64,000 bases of DNA, from assembly GCA_965248975.1 (NCBI GenBank), contig CBDFKU010000018.1, positions 124,001 through 188,000 on the forward strand. Reading direction: 5' to 3'. Of the stretch, positions 25,635 to 34,413 are shown piece after piece; within the stretch, counting starts at the first letter, position 1; each line of letters begins with the position of its first letter. Position numbers and translations under genes: made by a program. The notes under the pieces are model-generated. The model was not told where the DNA came from, ran no database searches, and saw only the letters and a program-made list of their open reading frames with translations. This DNA comes from CBDFKU01 sp965248975 (GTDB lineage: Bacteria; Chloroflexota; Dehalococcoidia; Lucifugimonadales; JAGWBF01).

Positions 25635-26403
25635 GAGCCGCGCCCTCCTCACTTTTCTGCTGTTGGGGGTGCTGGCATGGAGCCTGTGGGAGGTAGACTG
25701 GGGAGGTCCTTTGGTCCACACCGGTGGAGCCGGGGCCGCCCTGGATTTCTTCCGCTCGCTGTTTAGTCCCGACCTCTCCGCGTCGTTCCTGAAGCTCACC
25801 CTGGAGGCCAGTTGGTACACCGTCGCCTACGCCGTGGCGGGGACCACCCTGGCCGTAGCAGTGGGACTACCCCTGGGGGTGGTAGCTTCGGGAGTTCTGG
25901 CCAAGTCAACGGGCACCCGGTGGTCCATGGTGCTGGGCACCCGGGGCTTCCTGGCCGCCATACGATCGGTGCACGAGCTGGTGTGGGCCTGGCTGTTCGT
26001 GGCGGCCATCGGGCTCTCCCCGATGGCCGCCATCCTGGCCCTGGCCATACCATACGGCGGCATCCTAGGCCGAATCTACTCCGAGATCATTACCGACGTA
26101 CCCGAGCAACCCTTACGAGCTCTTCGGGCCTCGGGAGCCTCTGAGCTGAAGGTACTGATCTACGGCAGGCTGGCCATGGCCCTGCCGGACATGCTCAGCT
26201 ACACGTTCTACCGCTTCGAGTGCGGAATACGGGCGGCGGCCATCATGAGCTTCGTGGGCATCGCCGGACTGGGCTACCAGATCCAACTTTCTCTGGACGA
26301 CCTGCTGTACGGGCAGGTGTGGACACTGCTTTACTTCCTGGTGTTCCTTATCCTGGTCGTGGACGTTTGGAGCACCGCCGTGCGGCGGAGGCTGGTGGCA
26401 TGA
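25609..26403 (+). CDS. ABC transporter permease 1 (PhnE-like)
   Basis: A 264-residue integral membrane protein with about six helices. The cytoplasmic coupling loop EQPLRALRASGASELKVLIY contains the EAA-like motif that contacts the ATPase. It starts within the end of the ATPase gene (26-base overlap), and the next permease starts at its stop, so translation is coupled through the operon. It pairs with permease 2 to form the channel. Confidence 0.9.
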   Translation: MKHRLAFLESRALLTFLLLGVLAWSLWEVDWGGPLVHTGGAGAALDFFRSLFSPDLSASFLKLTLEASWYTVAYAVAGTTLAVAVGLPLGVVASGVLAKSTGTRWSMVLGTRGFLAAIRSVHELVWAWLFVAAIGLSPMAAILALAIPYGGILGRIYSEIITDVPEQPLRALRASGASELKVLIYGRLAMALPDMLSYTFYRFECGIRAAAIMSFVGIAGLGYQIQLSLDDLLYGQVWTLLYFLVFLILVVDVWSTAVRRRLVA

Positions 26404-27305
26404 GCGCCACCCTGGATCGTACGGGCCCCGGAGCCCGACCCGGACCCACGGCGAGGCCCGTCGCCAGGCCGCGCCTGGGCATCGTGGGCTTCTCGGTCGG
26501 CGCCTTCGTGCTCCTGGCCGTCGCTTCCTGGACCTTCATCCTGCAGGACGACAGCGGCTTCCCCGACCTTTTCTCCGCGGCTACCTGGGAGGCAGCGGGC
26601 GACTTCCTGGGCAGGCTTGTGGGCAAGGGCTCAGACGCCGACGCCGCCTTCCTGGACCTGGGAAACTGGGGAAGCACGGGGAAGCTGGCCCTGGAGACCC
26701 TGGCCATGAGCGTCCTGGCCATCGTTTTCGCCGGGGCTGGGGTGCTGCTGACATTCATGCCGGCGGCCCGCAACGTGGCCCTGGGGGAGCTGGCGCCGGC
26801 GGGCCCCTGGGGGACGGCCTACGGGGTCCTTTACTTCCTGGTCCGCCTGATCTTTGTCTTCACCAGGGGCGTGCCCGAGCTGGTGTGGGCGATGATCATC
26901 GTCTTCTTCCTGTCGCCTGGGATCCTGCCGGGCGCCCTGGCCCTGGGGCTGCACAACTACGGCATACTGGGCAAGCTCTCGGCGGAGGTGGTGGAGGACC
27001 TGGACGCACGTCCCGCCCGGGCGCTGAGGGCGTCAGGGGCCGGGAGCTTCCAGATGCTGGCATACGGCATCATGCCCCAGGTGGTCCCCCAGTTCATCAC
27101 CTACCTGCTGTACCGCTGGGAAGTGGTGATCCGCACCACCATCGTCGTGGGGTTCGTCAGCGCCGGCGGACTCGGGCGAGACTTCCGCCTCAGCATGAGT
27201 TTCTTCCACTACACCGAGGTGCTGCTGCTGCTGATCTGGTACGTGATCCTGGTGATCGGCGTGGACCTGCTGTGCGTCTGGCTGCGGCGTCGGGTGCGGG
27301 CGTGA
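26400..27305 (+). CDS. ABC transporter permease 2 (PhnE-like)
   Basis: A 301-residue permease starting at the ATG overlapping the previous TGA. An N-terminal basic, Pro-rich stretch (residues 1-30) precedes the first helix VGFSVGAFVLLAVASW. The coupling loop ARPARALRASGAGSFQML matches that of permease 1. There are about six helices. It is the last gene of the operon; the two different permeases suggest a heterodimeric channel. Confidence 0.9.
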   Translation: MSATLDRTGPGARPGPTARPVARPRLGIVGFSVGAFVLLAVASWTFILQDDSGFPDLFSAATWEAAGDFLGRLVGKGSDADAAFLDLGNWGSTGKLALETLAMSVLAIVFAGAGVLLTFMPAARNVALGELAPAGPWGTAYGVLYFLVRLIFVFTRGVPELVWAMIIVFFLSPGILPGALALGLHNYGILGKLSAEVVEDLDARPARALRASGAGSFQMLAYGIMPQVVPQFITYLLYRWEVVIRTTIVVGFVSAGGLGRDFRLSMSFFHYTEVLLLLIWYVILVIGVDLLCVWLRRRVRA

Positions 27306-27341
27306 CGGCCGGGCTGGATGCCATGAACTTTCACTTCGTTT

Positions 27342-27941
27342 TTACGTTAGGGCCAAATGGTCGGGCACCTCTACTTCGCCACGTGTTGCACTAATCGCTG
27401 CTTCCTGAATCGTCGCGTAAGCCTCCACACGATCCTTGACTAGCTGCCAGACCGACGTTACGTAGGAAAGCCAACCACGGTTGTATATTCTATGAGCTTG
27501 TTGAAAGTGGTTCGTTTTCTCATCTAGTTCAATTTGCCAGTAGAACCACTCTTGGTGCTCTTGCTGCCGTTCCCAAAACGTTTTGGCACCCTGAAGGTGA
27601 CGATAAACCGGTATCCAGTCGTCCGCAGATCGGCCTTGCCGCGCAAGGCCCTTTAAGTTGTGAAAAAGGTTCTCGAAGTCGACCAAAGTCGCTAACTGAA
27701 CCCACAACTTCGCATCTTCGTGTCCTAGCGCCTCCCAGTTGACTGACTTGTCTGAGTATTCGTGCCAGAGACGATCTGCAATTTCTTCCACCCCATCCTT
27801 TTTTGCCCGGTCTGATGCGTTCTCGTAGGCATCGACCCATGTCTGTATCGCATCCCGACAGATCTGGGATACATTCGTCACGTCCCTGATCGGCTCCATC
27901 CGCTTGATCAGCTCGTTCGGTACGTTTATACCGATCCTCAA
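27342..27941 (-). CDS. Ribbon-helix-helix-like protein of unknown function
   Basis: A 199-residue protein on AT-richer DNA than its neighbours. Residues 1-40, RIGINVPNELIKRMEPI followed by VSQICRDAIQTWV, fit a CopG/MetJ-type ribbon-helix-helix DNA-binding fold. The remainder is helical and acidic/basic, rich in Trp, with no known domain. TTG start at 27941 after AGGAGGG. Paired GTATGT repeats upstream may be its operator. Different base composition, isolated position and lack of a partner suggest horizontal gain. The role is not known. Confidence 0.7.
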   Translation of the reverse strand: MRIGINVPNELIKRMEPIRDVTNVSQICRDAIQTWVDAYENASDRAKKDGVEEIADRLWHEYSDKSVNWEALGHEDAKLWVQLATLVDFENLFHNLKGLARQGRSADDWIPVYRHLQGAKTFWERQQEHQEWFYWQIELDEKTNHFQQAHRIYNRGWLSYVTSVWQLVKDRVEAYATIQEAAISATRGEVEVPDHLALT

Positions 27942-27971
27942 TGGCGACCCTCCTGTATGCTTTTTATATAG

Positions 27972-27999
27972 TCTAACATACCTTAATTAATAGACATAC
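27972..27999 (-). promoter_or_regulatory. Possible operator: direct repeats upstream of the RHH gene
   Basis: On the minus strand GTATGTCTA (27999-27991) and GTATGTTAGA (27981-27972) are 18 bases apart, with TTAATTAA between them, 30-60 bases before the TTG start. Direct repeats of this kind are bound by some ribbon-helix-helix repressors, so autoregulation is possible. Only pattern evidence. Confidence 0.3.
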
Positions 28000-28211
28000 G
28001 CAACTAGGCAAACAGGTGTTCTGGCTAGAGACTCTCCAGGATCGGGAAGCACCGACATGACTCTGCAGCGGTACAATGCGGCGTAGCGGTATCGTACAGC
28101 CGACAACGTTAGCAGTCCCCACCTTTGGACGCGATCGGGGTGCTGGACCACCTTACGTGACGGAACTAACAGCAGAGGATTCTGATCCGAACTTGGCCAC
28201 CAGCCGCGGCG

Positions 28212-29411
28212 TTACTCGTAGGGCTGGAGCTTGACCTCGTGGAGGGCCGGGATCACTTCCTTGCCCATCAGTTCGATGGAGCGCATCACGTCGTCGTGGG
28301 GCATGAGACCCTCGTTTCCGTACACGTGGAGGTAGCCGGGGCTCAGGCGCTCGACCATCTCGGTCAGCTTCCTGGTGACGGTTTCGGGGTTGCCCACGAT
28401 GATGTTGTTGACCCCCTGTAGCTGCTCGTAGGTCATCCCCACGCCCAGGCCGCCCGCGCCGGCTACGTTCGCCGTGGGACGCTGGGCCTTCACCTTCACG
28501 GCCTCCCGGGACTGGTACCCCGGCGGGTCGTTGTGCTCCCTGGGGCCCCGCTGGCGGTGTCCCACAGTCCACATGAAATCCCGTCCGATCTCGACAGCCT
28601 TCTCGTCGGTGTCGGCCACCAGCACCCGCAGCAGATAGCCGAAGTGCTCGGGCCCAGCCTTGTAGCCCACCTCAGCGGCGGTGTCTATGTACACCTGTCG
28701 GAGCCACTCTGTGGTCTCCACCAGGGCGCCCAGGTTCATGTAAGGATGGCGATGGGTAGCCGCCCATACCACGCTCTCGGGGCTGCCGGTGCCGGGGAAC
28801 CAGATGTCGGGATGGGGTTTCTGGACCGGCAGCACCCATGGGTTCACCACCCGGTACTGGTAGTGCTTTCCCTCGTAGCGGAAGGGGCCGGGCTCCGTCC
28901 AGCACTTGATGATCAGGTCGTGGGCCTCTTCGAACCTCTCCCGGTTCTCGGTGGGGTCCACCCCGCCCTGGAGTGTCTCCACCGCCGTACCTCGCACGAA
29001 CCCGGAGATGATCCGGCCGCCGGAGTAGCAGTCCAGCATGGCGATCTCTTCGGCCATGCGCACCGGGTCGTTGATGGCTATGACGTTCCCCAGTATGGCG
29101 ATCTTGACCCGGCTGGTTAGCTTGGCGATAACGGCGGCGTCAAGGTTAACAGACGGCTTCATGCACCAGTAGGATGCGTGGTGCTCGTTGCTCATGATGC
29201 CGTCGAAACCCGCCTCGTCGGCCAGGGCGTACTGCTCGTGATACTGGTTGTAGAGGACATGGGCCTTCTGGGCGTCGAAGTGGGTGTTGGGGAAGCCCAG
29301 GCGCCCCGAGGGGTACTTCTCCAGGTCCTGGTCGGTTACATGTCCGTAGGGTTGCTCGGAGAACCAGTAGACTTCAACCTGGTCCTTGGGTCTCGGAAGC
29401 TGGTCGGCCAT
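28212..29411 (-). CDS. LLM-class flavin-dependent oxidoreductase
   Basis: A 399-residue luciferase-like monooxygenase. It has ADEAGFDGIMSNEHH, the conserved RVKIAILGNVIAINDPVRMA stretch and GRIISGFVRG, and an extended insertion around residues 160-190. The C-terminal half holds KVKAQRPTANVAGAGGLG, which differs from the enzyme at 13926. It is followed by an alpha/beta hydrolase upstream on the same strand, so the two may act on one substrate. Cofactor and substrate not determined. Confidence 0.88.
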   Translation of the reverse strand: MADQLPRPKDQVEVYWFSEQPYGHVTDQDLEKYPSGRLGFPNTHFDAQKAHVLYNQYHEQYALADEAGFDGIMSNEHHASYWCMKPSVNLDAAVIAKLTSRVKIAILGNVIAINDPVRMAEEIAMLDCYSGGRIISGFVRGTAVETLQGGVDPTENRERFEEAHDLIIKCWTEPGPFRYEGKHYQYRVVNPWVLPVQKPHPDIWFPGTGSPESVVWAATHRHPYMNLGALVETTEWLRQVYIDTAAEVGYKAGPEHFGYLLRVLVADTDEKAVEIGRDFMWTVGHRQRGPREHNDPPGYQSREAVKVKAQRPTANVAGAGGLGVGMTYEQLQGVNNIIVGNPETVTRKLTEMVERLSPGYLHVYGNEGLMPHDDVMRSIELMGKEVIPALHEVKLQPYE

Positions 29412-29450
29412 GGCCCCTCCTTTACCTTCGAGCCAGAGCGCCGCCGACGG

Positions 29451-30233
29451 TTACAGGCTCGACAGGAACGGTTGCGTCATCTCCAGGAACTCCTGGAGCT
29501 TCTCGGTCTGCGGGGCGTGGCCGCACTCCTCTATGACGCGCAGAGTGGACCCCGCCAGAGCCTCGTTGTATATCTCGCCGCAGTTCAAGGGGACGATGCC
29601 GTCCTGACGTCCCCAGACTATCAGGGAAGGGACCTTGATGAGCTTCAGGTAGTCGGGAAGGTTGGGGTTGTGCATGTAGGGCTTCCAGCACAGCCGGGAG
29701 GCCATCTCCCGGTTGCTCCAGACCTGGTTCTGCTGCTCCGGGGTGAGATCGTCCAGCTTCGGCGCCTTGCTGATGTCGTAGTAGGCCAGGCCCTGGGTCT
29801 GCTCCGGCGAGACCATGAGGATCTCGGCGATCTCTCCGACTCTGGGTTTGATCCCGACAGCGCCCACAAGTACCAGCCCCTTGACCACCGACGGACACAT
29901 GGCGGCTATCTCCGCAGCCAGCCAGCCCCCCATGGAGAACCCCACGATCGGCACCCGCTCCAGGCCTGTAGATCTCATCAGGGCCAAGTAGAAATGGGCC
30001 ATGTCACCCATCTTGGAGACCCAGTCAGGCCGCTCCGACTTGTCGTAGCCGGGATGGGACGTGGCGTACACCGTGTACTTTTCTGACAGCGCCTGATGGA
30101 CGGGCATCCACCCCGGGTTTCCGTTGGCGCCGTGGAGGAGCAGGATCGGCTGTCCGCTCCCTCCCTTCAGTATCTGCGTCTTTGCTCCGGCCAACTCGAC
30201 GAACTCCTCGGTCCAGCTCTGGGTCGCAGTCAT
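29451..30233 (-). CDS. Alpha/beta hydrolase (Ser-type)
   Basis: A 260-residue alpha/beta hydrolase with oxyanion motif LLHGANGNPG, nucleophile GFSMGG (Ser), a likely catalytic Asp in IVWGRQDGIVP and His in ECGHAPQ. Typical of ester or C-C bond hydrolases. It lies just upstream of the flavin-dependent oxidoreductase (39-base gap), which recalls oxygenase plus hydrolase pairs in ring or side-chain breakdown. Start probably ATG at 30233. Confidence 0.88.
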   Translation of the reverse strand: MTATQSWTEEFVELAGAKTQILKGGSGQPILLLHGANGNPGWMPVHQALSEKYTVYATSHPGYDKSERPDWVSKMGDMAHFYLALMRSTGLERVPIVGFSMGGWLAAEIAAMCPSVVKGLVLVGAVGIKPRVGEIAEILMVSPEQTQGLAYYDISKAPKLDDLTPEQQNQVWSNREMASRLCWKPYMHNPNLPDYLKLIKVPSLIVWGRQDGIVPLNCGEIYNEALAGSTLRVIEECGHAPQTEKLQEFLEMTQPFLSSL

Positions 30234-30507
30234 CCTAGCAATCCTCCCCTAATACTGTTGCCTAGACATGCTCGGGACAAACGGCTTTATAGGCAACACC
30301 GGGCTTCGACTGAAGTTTGACTCAGCCAATGGTTTTTGTCAACACGCAGCGGCGTTGCCGGGGCCGTGCCGAAGTTGCGAAACCGGGGGACTCCCCATAT
30401 GATGGGCGATGAGCTCGGTACAGATGGACCTATGGGCTCGACGACCATGACGGAGGGTATGGGCTTAATTGGCAGGTATCAGGGGGTACGCGAGACCGCT
30501 GGGGCAC

Positions 30508-31809
30508 ATGAAGGACGTGTACTACGGTTGGTGGCTCGTAGGGGTCGCCGGCCTGGTGATGCTCATTGGTATCACTCCCATGTTTTACGGCATGGCCGCC
30601 TGGTTTCCCGTGCTGGAAAGACGGTTCCAGTGGACTCGGGCCCAGCTGTCGCTGGCCTTTTCCCTGAGCCGGGTAGAGGGCTCGCTATCCGGACCGATCG
30701 CAGGCTACCTCATAGACAGGCTCGGATCCCGCCGTATGGCCTTCATCGGCCTGCTGTGTACGGGGCTGGGGTTCGTGATGTTCAGCCAGATAAACGGCCT
30801 GTGGCAGTTCTACCTTGCCTATCTGGTCGCCAGCATAGGGGTGGGGCTGGGAACGTGGCTTCCCATGATGACCGTCCTGAACAGCTGGTTCATCAGAAGG
30901 CGGGCGACGGCCATGTCTCGCGCCATGGCCATGTCCGCCCTGGGAGGCATCCTGCTGGTGCCCGTGCTGGCCTGGGGCATAGACCCGGACCGCTTCGGAC
31001 TGGACGGCTGGAGGAACGTGGCCCTGGGTATAGGCATCTTCACCATGTGTGTGGCCTTCCCGGTGTCACGGCTGGTGCGGAACAGGCCCGAGGATTACGG
31101 GCTGCGCCCCGACGGGGACCCCCTGCCGGCGGAGACGTCTCTCCCGGCATCGACGGCGAGGCCCCTGCCGACCCCCGAAGAGGAGGGGTTCACCTGGCGG
31201 CAGGCCATCCGCACAAAGGCCTTCTGGCTGATAAGTGTCGGCCACGGCTCGTCCTCGGCGGTAATAGTAACCGTGACCGTGCACCTGGGCTCCATCCTAA
31301 ACGTGGACAGGGGTTTTTCCTTGCACACGGTAGGTTTGGTGGTGGCTACCTACACGGCCGTCGGTGCCATCTTCAACCTGGTGGGCGGCTACATGGGCGA
31401 CCGGGTGCCCATCAGGCTGGCCTTGTTCTGGTTCACCGCCATCCAGGCGGCGGCAGTGGTGGTGCTGCTGGTGGCCCGGGACCTCACCACCGTGTACGTG
31501 TTCGCCGTGCTCATGGGCATCGGCTTCGGGGGCCGGGCCCCGTTGACCTCGGCCATCCGGGGCGTTTACTTCGGCCGCAAGGAGTTCGCCAGCATCACCG
31601 GTGTATCCCAGTGGCCGGGCAATCTCCTGATGTTCTCCATGCCCATCTTCGCCGGGTACATGTACGACGCCGCCGGGAACTACAACGTCTCCTTCGGTGT
31701 CCTGGCGGCCATCGGTTTCACCGGCTCTTTCCTGTTCTTGTTCCTGGGAGAACCCATGGCCCGCCCGCCTTCTTCCGTAACGGAGAGCGGCACCGCGGCT
31801 CAGGCTTGA
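30508..31809 (+). CDS. Major facilitator superfamily transporter
   Basis: A 433-residue transporter with twelve membrane helices. The loop 2-3 motif is GYLIDRLGSRRMAFIG and loop 8-9 is GGYMGDRVPIRLALF. The first helix begins YYGWWLVGVAGLVMLIG, as in oxalate:formate-like and monocarboxylate-type members (OFA/MCT-like). ATG at 30508 is chosen; a TTG 39 bases upstream adds non-hydrophobic residues. The 3' end overlaps the converging uracil-DNA glycosylase gene by 10 bases. Substrate unknown, perhaps an organic anion. Confidence 0.88.
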   Translation: MKDVYYGWWLVGVAGLVMLIGITPMFYGMAAWFPVLERRFQWTRAQLSLAFSLSRVEGSLSGPIAGYLIDRLGSRRMAFIGLLCTGLGFVMFSQINGLWQFYLAYLVASIGVGLGTWLPMMTVLNSWFIRRRATAMSRAMAMSALGGILLVPVLAWGIDPDRFGLDGWRNVALGIGIFTMCVAFPVSRLVRNRPEDYGLRPDGDPLPAETSLPASTARPLPTPEEEGFTWRQAIRTKAFWLISVGHGSSSAVIVTVTVHLGSILNVDRGFSLHTVGLVVATYTAVGAIFNLVGGYMGDRVPIRLALFWFTAIQAAAVVVLLVARDLTTVYVFAVLMGIGFGGRAPLTSAIRGVYFGRKEFASITGVSQWPGNLLMFSMPIFAGYMYDAAGNYNVSFGVLAAIGFTGSFLFLFLGEPMARPPSSVTESGTAAQA

Positions 31810-32525
31810 TCCAGCAGTCCCCGTACCATCGCGAAGATCCCCTCGAACATGTCCCGGGTGAGGCGTCCGGTCTGGGTGTTCTGCTGGCTGGGATGGTAAG
31901 AGGCGACCAGGTGAGTCCCGTCGGGGAGGGTATAGGTCGCTCCATGGGCGAACTTAAGGGCAGGGGATGGACGGCTGCCGCCGGTTCCGCCGGGTGAGGA
32001 CGGGTCTCCGCTCCGAGGTTCCGCCTCACGATAAGCCTGCAGGTAGGCGTCGAAGCCGATCTTCCCCAGGGCGATTATCACGCTGACGTTACTCAAAAGC
32101 GCCATCTCTCTCAGGAGAAAGGGGCGGCAGGCCAGAAGCTCTTCCCGCAGGGGCTTGTTTGCCGGCGGGGCACACCGGATGGCAGCCGTAATGTAGGCGT
32201 CCCTGAGCTCCAAGCCGTCGTCGGGATGGCGGGAGGTAGGCTGGTTAGAGAATCCGTACTTGAACAGGGACTCGATTAGCCAGTTGCCGCTGCCGTCGCC
32301 GGTGAACATACGCCCCGTGCGGTTTCCTCCATGGGCCGCGGGCGCCAGCCCGACAACGAGAACCCTGGCCTCCGGGTCGCCGAATCCAGGAAGGGGTCGT
32401 GCCCAATACTCCTGGTCCCGGAACATACGCCTCTTGGTGCGGGCTACTGTTTCCAGGTACTGCACCAGGCGCGGGCACCTGGTGCAGCTAATGACCTCCT
32501 GGCGCAGCCCATCGATGGTGTCCAT
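31800..32525 (-). CDS. Uracil-DNA glycosylase, family 4/5-like
   Basis: A 241-residue DNA repair glycosylase that removes uracil from DNA. An N-terminal pair CTRCPRLVQ begins the iron-sulfur cluster site; motif A is VGLAPAAHGGNRTGR, which with GDGSGNWL resembles family 5 (UdgB). Motif B is SYHPSQQNTQTG. Further cluster Cys residues are at RCAPP and ACRP. Start ATG at 32525 follows GGGAGGG; longer frames upstream are spurious. It lies divergent from the M28 peptidase gene. Confidence 0.88.
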   Translation of the reverse strand: MDTIDGLRQEVISCTRCPRLVQYLETVARTKRRMFRDQEYWARPLPGFGDPEARVLVVGLAPAAHGGNRTGRMFTGDGSGNWLIESLFKYGFSNQPTSRHPDDGLELRDAYITAAIRCAPPANKPLREELLACRPFLLREMALLSNVSVIIALGKIGFDAYLQAYREAEPRSGDPSSPGGTGGSRPSPALKFAHGATYTLPDGTHLVASYHPSQQNTQTGRLTRDMFEGIFAMVRGLLDQA

Positions 32526-32597
32526 ATCCCTCCCACCTGTATCCTGGAAGTCCCCTGGTATTATACTGCCAAGGAAACCGAGCGCGCGGAGCGACCC

Positions 32598-33533
32598 ATG
32601 GAACCGGACCCTGTAGCCTCCCTGGTGGAACGAGTGGACCTGAGCCGGCTCAGGTCCCACGTGTCTCGTCTCGCCGTCGGGGAGCGCCACAGCCAGTTCA
32701 ACCCGGCCCTCCACTCGGAGACCGTGGACTACATAGCAGCGGCCTTCGAGGAGTATGGGCTGGGAACCCGGCGGCACTCCTTCGATCGCCACGGCCGAGG
32801 GGGAGTGAACCTGGTCGCCTTCAGCCCGGGGTCTTCGAATCCGGAGACTCGGGCTCTGCTGGTTTCGGCCCACTACGACACGGTACGCGGCTCCCCCGGC
32901 GCCGACGACAACGCCAGCGGTGTGGCGGCGCTGCTCGAGTGCGCGCGGGTCCTGTCGACCGTGCGGCTCTCGACGCCGGTGGAGTTCGTGGCCTTCGACA
33001 TGGAGGAGAAGCAGCCCGGAGGTGGCGCCCTGGTGGGCAGCAGGGCCTTCGTCAAGGCCACTGGAGGCAACAGGTCCTACGAAGCGCTATACAATCTGGA
33101 GATGGTGGGGTACACGTCGGGGCCCGGAACCCAGGGCCACCCCCCAGGGTTCCGTTTCATCCTCCCCGGCGCTTACAAGTGGGGCCGACAGAGGGGGTTT
33201 CTGGGCGATTTCGTAGCGATAGTGGGCCGGGGTCGAGGAGTAGAGCTGAGCCGCAGGTTCCGGGATGCGGCCCGCCGCTGGGTCCCAGAGCTGGAGGTGT
33301 TACCGCTGGAGTTCAGGCACTCGATACCTCTGATGACCGACATCTTTCGCAGCGACCACGCCCCGTTCTGGGCCGCCGGCGTTCCCGCCGTCATGATCAC
33401 CGACACCGCGAACTTCCGTAACCCTAACTACCACAGACCCAGCGATACGCCCGACACTCTGGACTACGAGTTCATGGGGAAGGTCACCCAAACCCTGGTG
33501 GCTACCGTAGCCCAACACGCGGGAACGGACTGA
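32598..33533 (+). CDS. M28-family zinc peptidase
   Basis: A 311-residue peptidase of the M28 (aminopeptidase Y/S, PgcP-like) family. Zinc ligands can be seen as His/Asp in SAHYDTV, Asp in GADDNASG, Glu in DMEEKQPG and His in NYHRPSDT; the expected Asp in NLEMVG is Glu, a common variant. No signal peptide is evident, so the enzyme may be cytoplasmic, or the true start may lie further upstream. ATG at 32598 is chosen. Confidence 0.85.
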   Translation: MEPDPVASLVERVDLSRLRSHVSRLAVGERHSQFNPALHSETVDYIAAAFEEYGLGTRRHSFDRHGRGGVNLVAFSPGSSNPETRALLVSAHYDTVRGSPGADDNASGVAALLECARVLSTVRLSTPVEFVAFDMEEKQPGGGALVGSRAFVKATGGNRSYEALYNLEMVGYTSGPGTQGHPPGFRFILPGAYKWGRQRGFLGDFVAIVGRGRGVELSRRFRDAARRWVPELEVLPLEFRHSIPLMTDIFRSDHAPFWAAGVPAVMITDTANFRNPNYHRPSDTPDTLDYEFMGKVTQTLVATVAQHAGTD

Positions 33534-33553
33534 GGACTCCGACGGCCCGAAGA

Positions 33554-34138
33554 TCAGACCTTCGCGGAAGGCGGAGTGCCCGCCAGCAAGGCCTTGCGGA
33601 CATTGTGCACGTCGCCCTTCCTCTTCTCGATCTCCTCGGGGTTCCACAAGTCGGAGTAGTTGAAGGCCAAGGGACAGTGGCCGTAGGATTCCTCCACTTC
33701 CACGATAATGCCCTGCTGCACGCCCCGGTTGCCGTCGGGGGTGTACTGGGAGGCCTCGACGGCGTGGCGGTCCAAATCCTCCCGGTCGGTGATGGTCACC
33801 CGGCCGTTGACCCTGACCGTGTCGTTTAGCCCGGGTATGAAGAAGATCAAGCCCACCTGAGGGTTGCTGTCCATGTTCTGATAAGACTGGAACAGCTTGT
33901 TTCCTGCGACGTCCGGCACCAGTAGACGCCGATCGTCCAGGACCCGCACGAAGCCCGGCTTGCCTCCCTTTGGCGAGGCGTCGCATTTGCCCTCGTGGCT
34001 GCTGGTCGCCATGACGATGAAGGGCGACTCGGAGATAAACTGCTTGATGGGCTCCGAGAGGACGTCTTTCACCTTGGCGACGGCCTTCTCCGATGGAAAC
34101 CCGAAGGCGCTGTTGAATCTGTTTTCGCAGTCATCCAT
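33554..34138 (-). CDS. Pyridoxamine 5'-phosphate oxidase-like FMN protein
   Basis: A 194-residue split-barrel flavoprotein. The FMN-binding strand IVMATSSHEGKCDASPKGG and VRVLDDRRLLVPDVAGNK are typical of the PPOX subgroup sometimes labelled MSMEG_1061-like. There is no pyridoxine-binding signature, so the role may be F420/FMN-dependent reduction rather than vitamin B6 synthesis. Start follows GGAGGGCTCC. Confidence 0.85.
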   Translation of the reverse strand: MDDCENRFNSAFGFPSEKAVAKVKDVLSEPIKQFISESPFIVMATSSHEGKCDASPKGGKPGFVRVLDDRRLLVPDVAGNKLFQSYQNMDSNPQVGLIFFIPGLNDTVRVNGRVTITDREDLDRHAVEASQYTPDGNRGVQQGIIVEVEESYGHCPLAFNYSDLWNPEEIEKRKGDVHNVRKALLAGTPPSAKV

Positions 34139-34413
34139 GGAGCCCTCCTCGTGCGGCGACCCCGCAACATCTGTTCTTCTTCCGGCTTGTCACGACCGTC
34201 TCCAGGTTATCAGCAATTTTACTCCGGCCTACCGGTACTTACAACGGCACTTCTCGAACATCCAGGACAATTTCGGAATAGATCATCCCGCGGAAAGCGT
34301 TGACCCGGTCCGAAACCGCCAATACAATTGCCATGATTAAAACTCGGTTGTCTCAGGGTGCCGCCCACGCTCCCTGCGAGTCAGCTGCGCAGCTTTGGCG
34401 GAGGTGATGTAGT

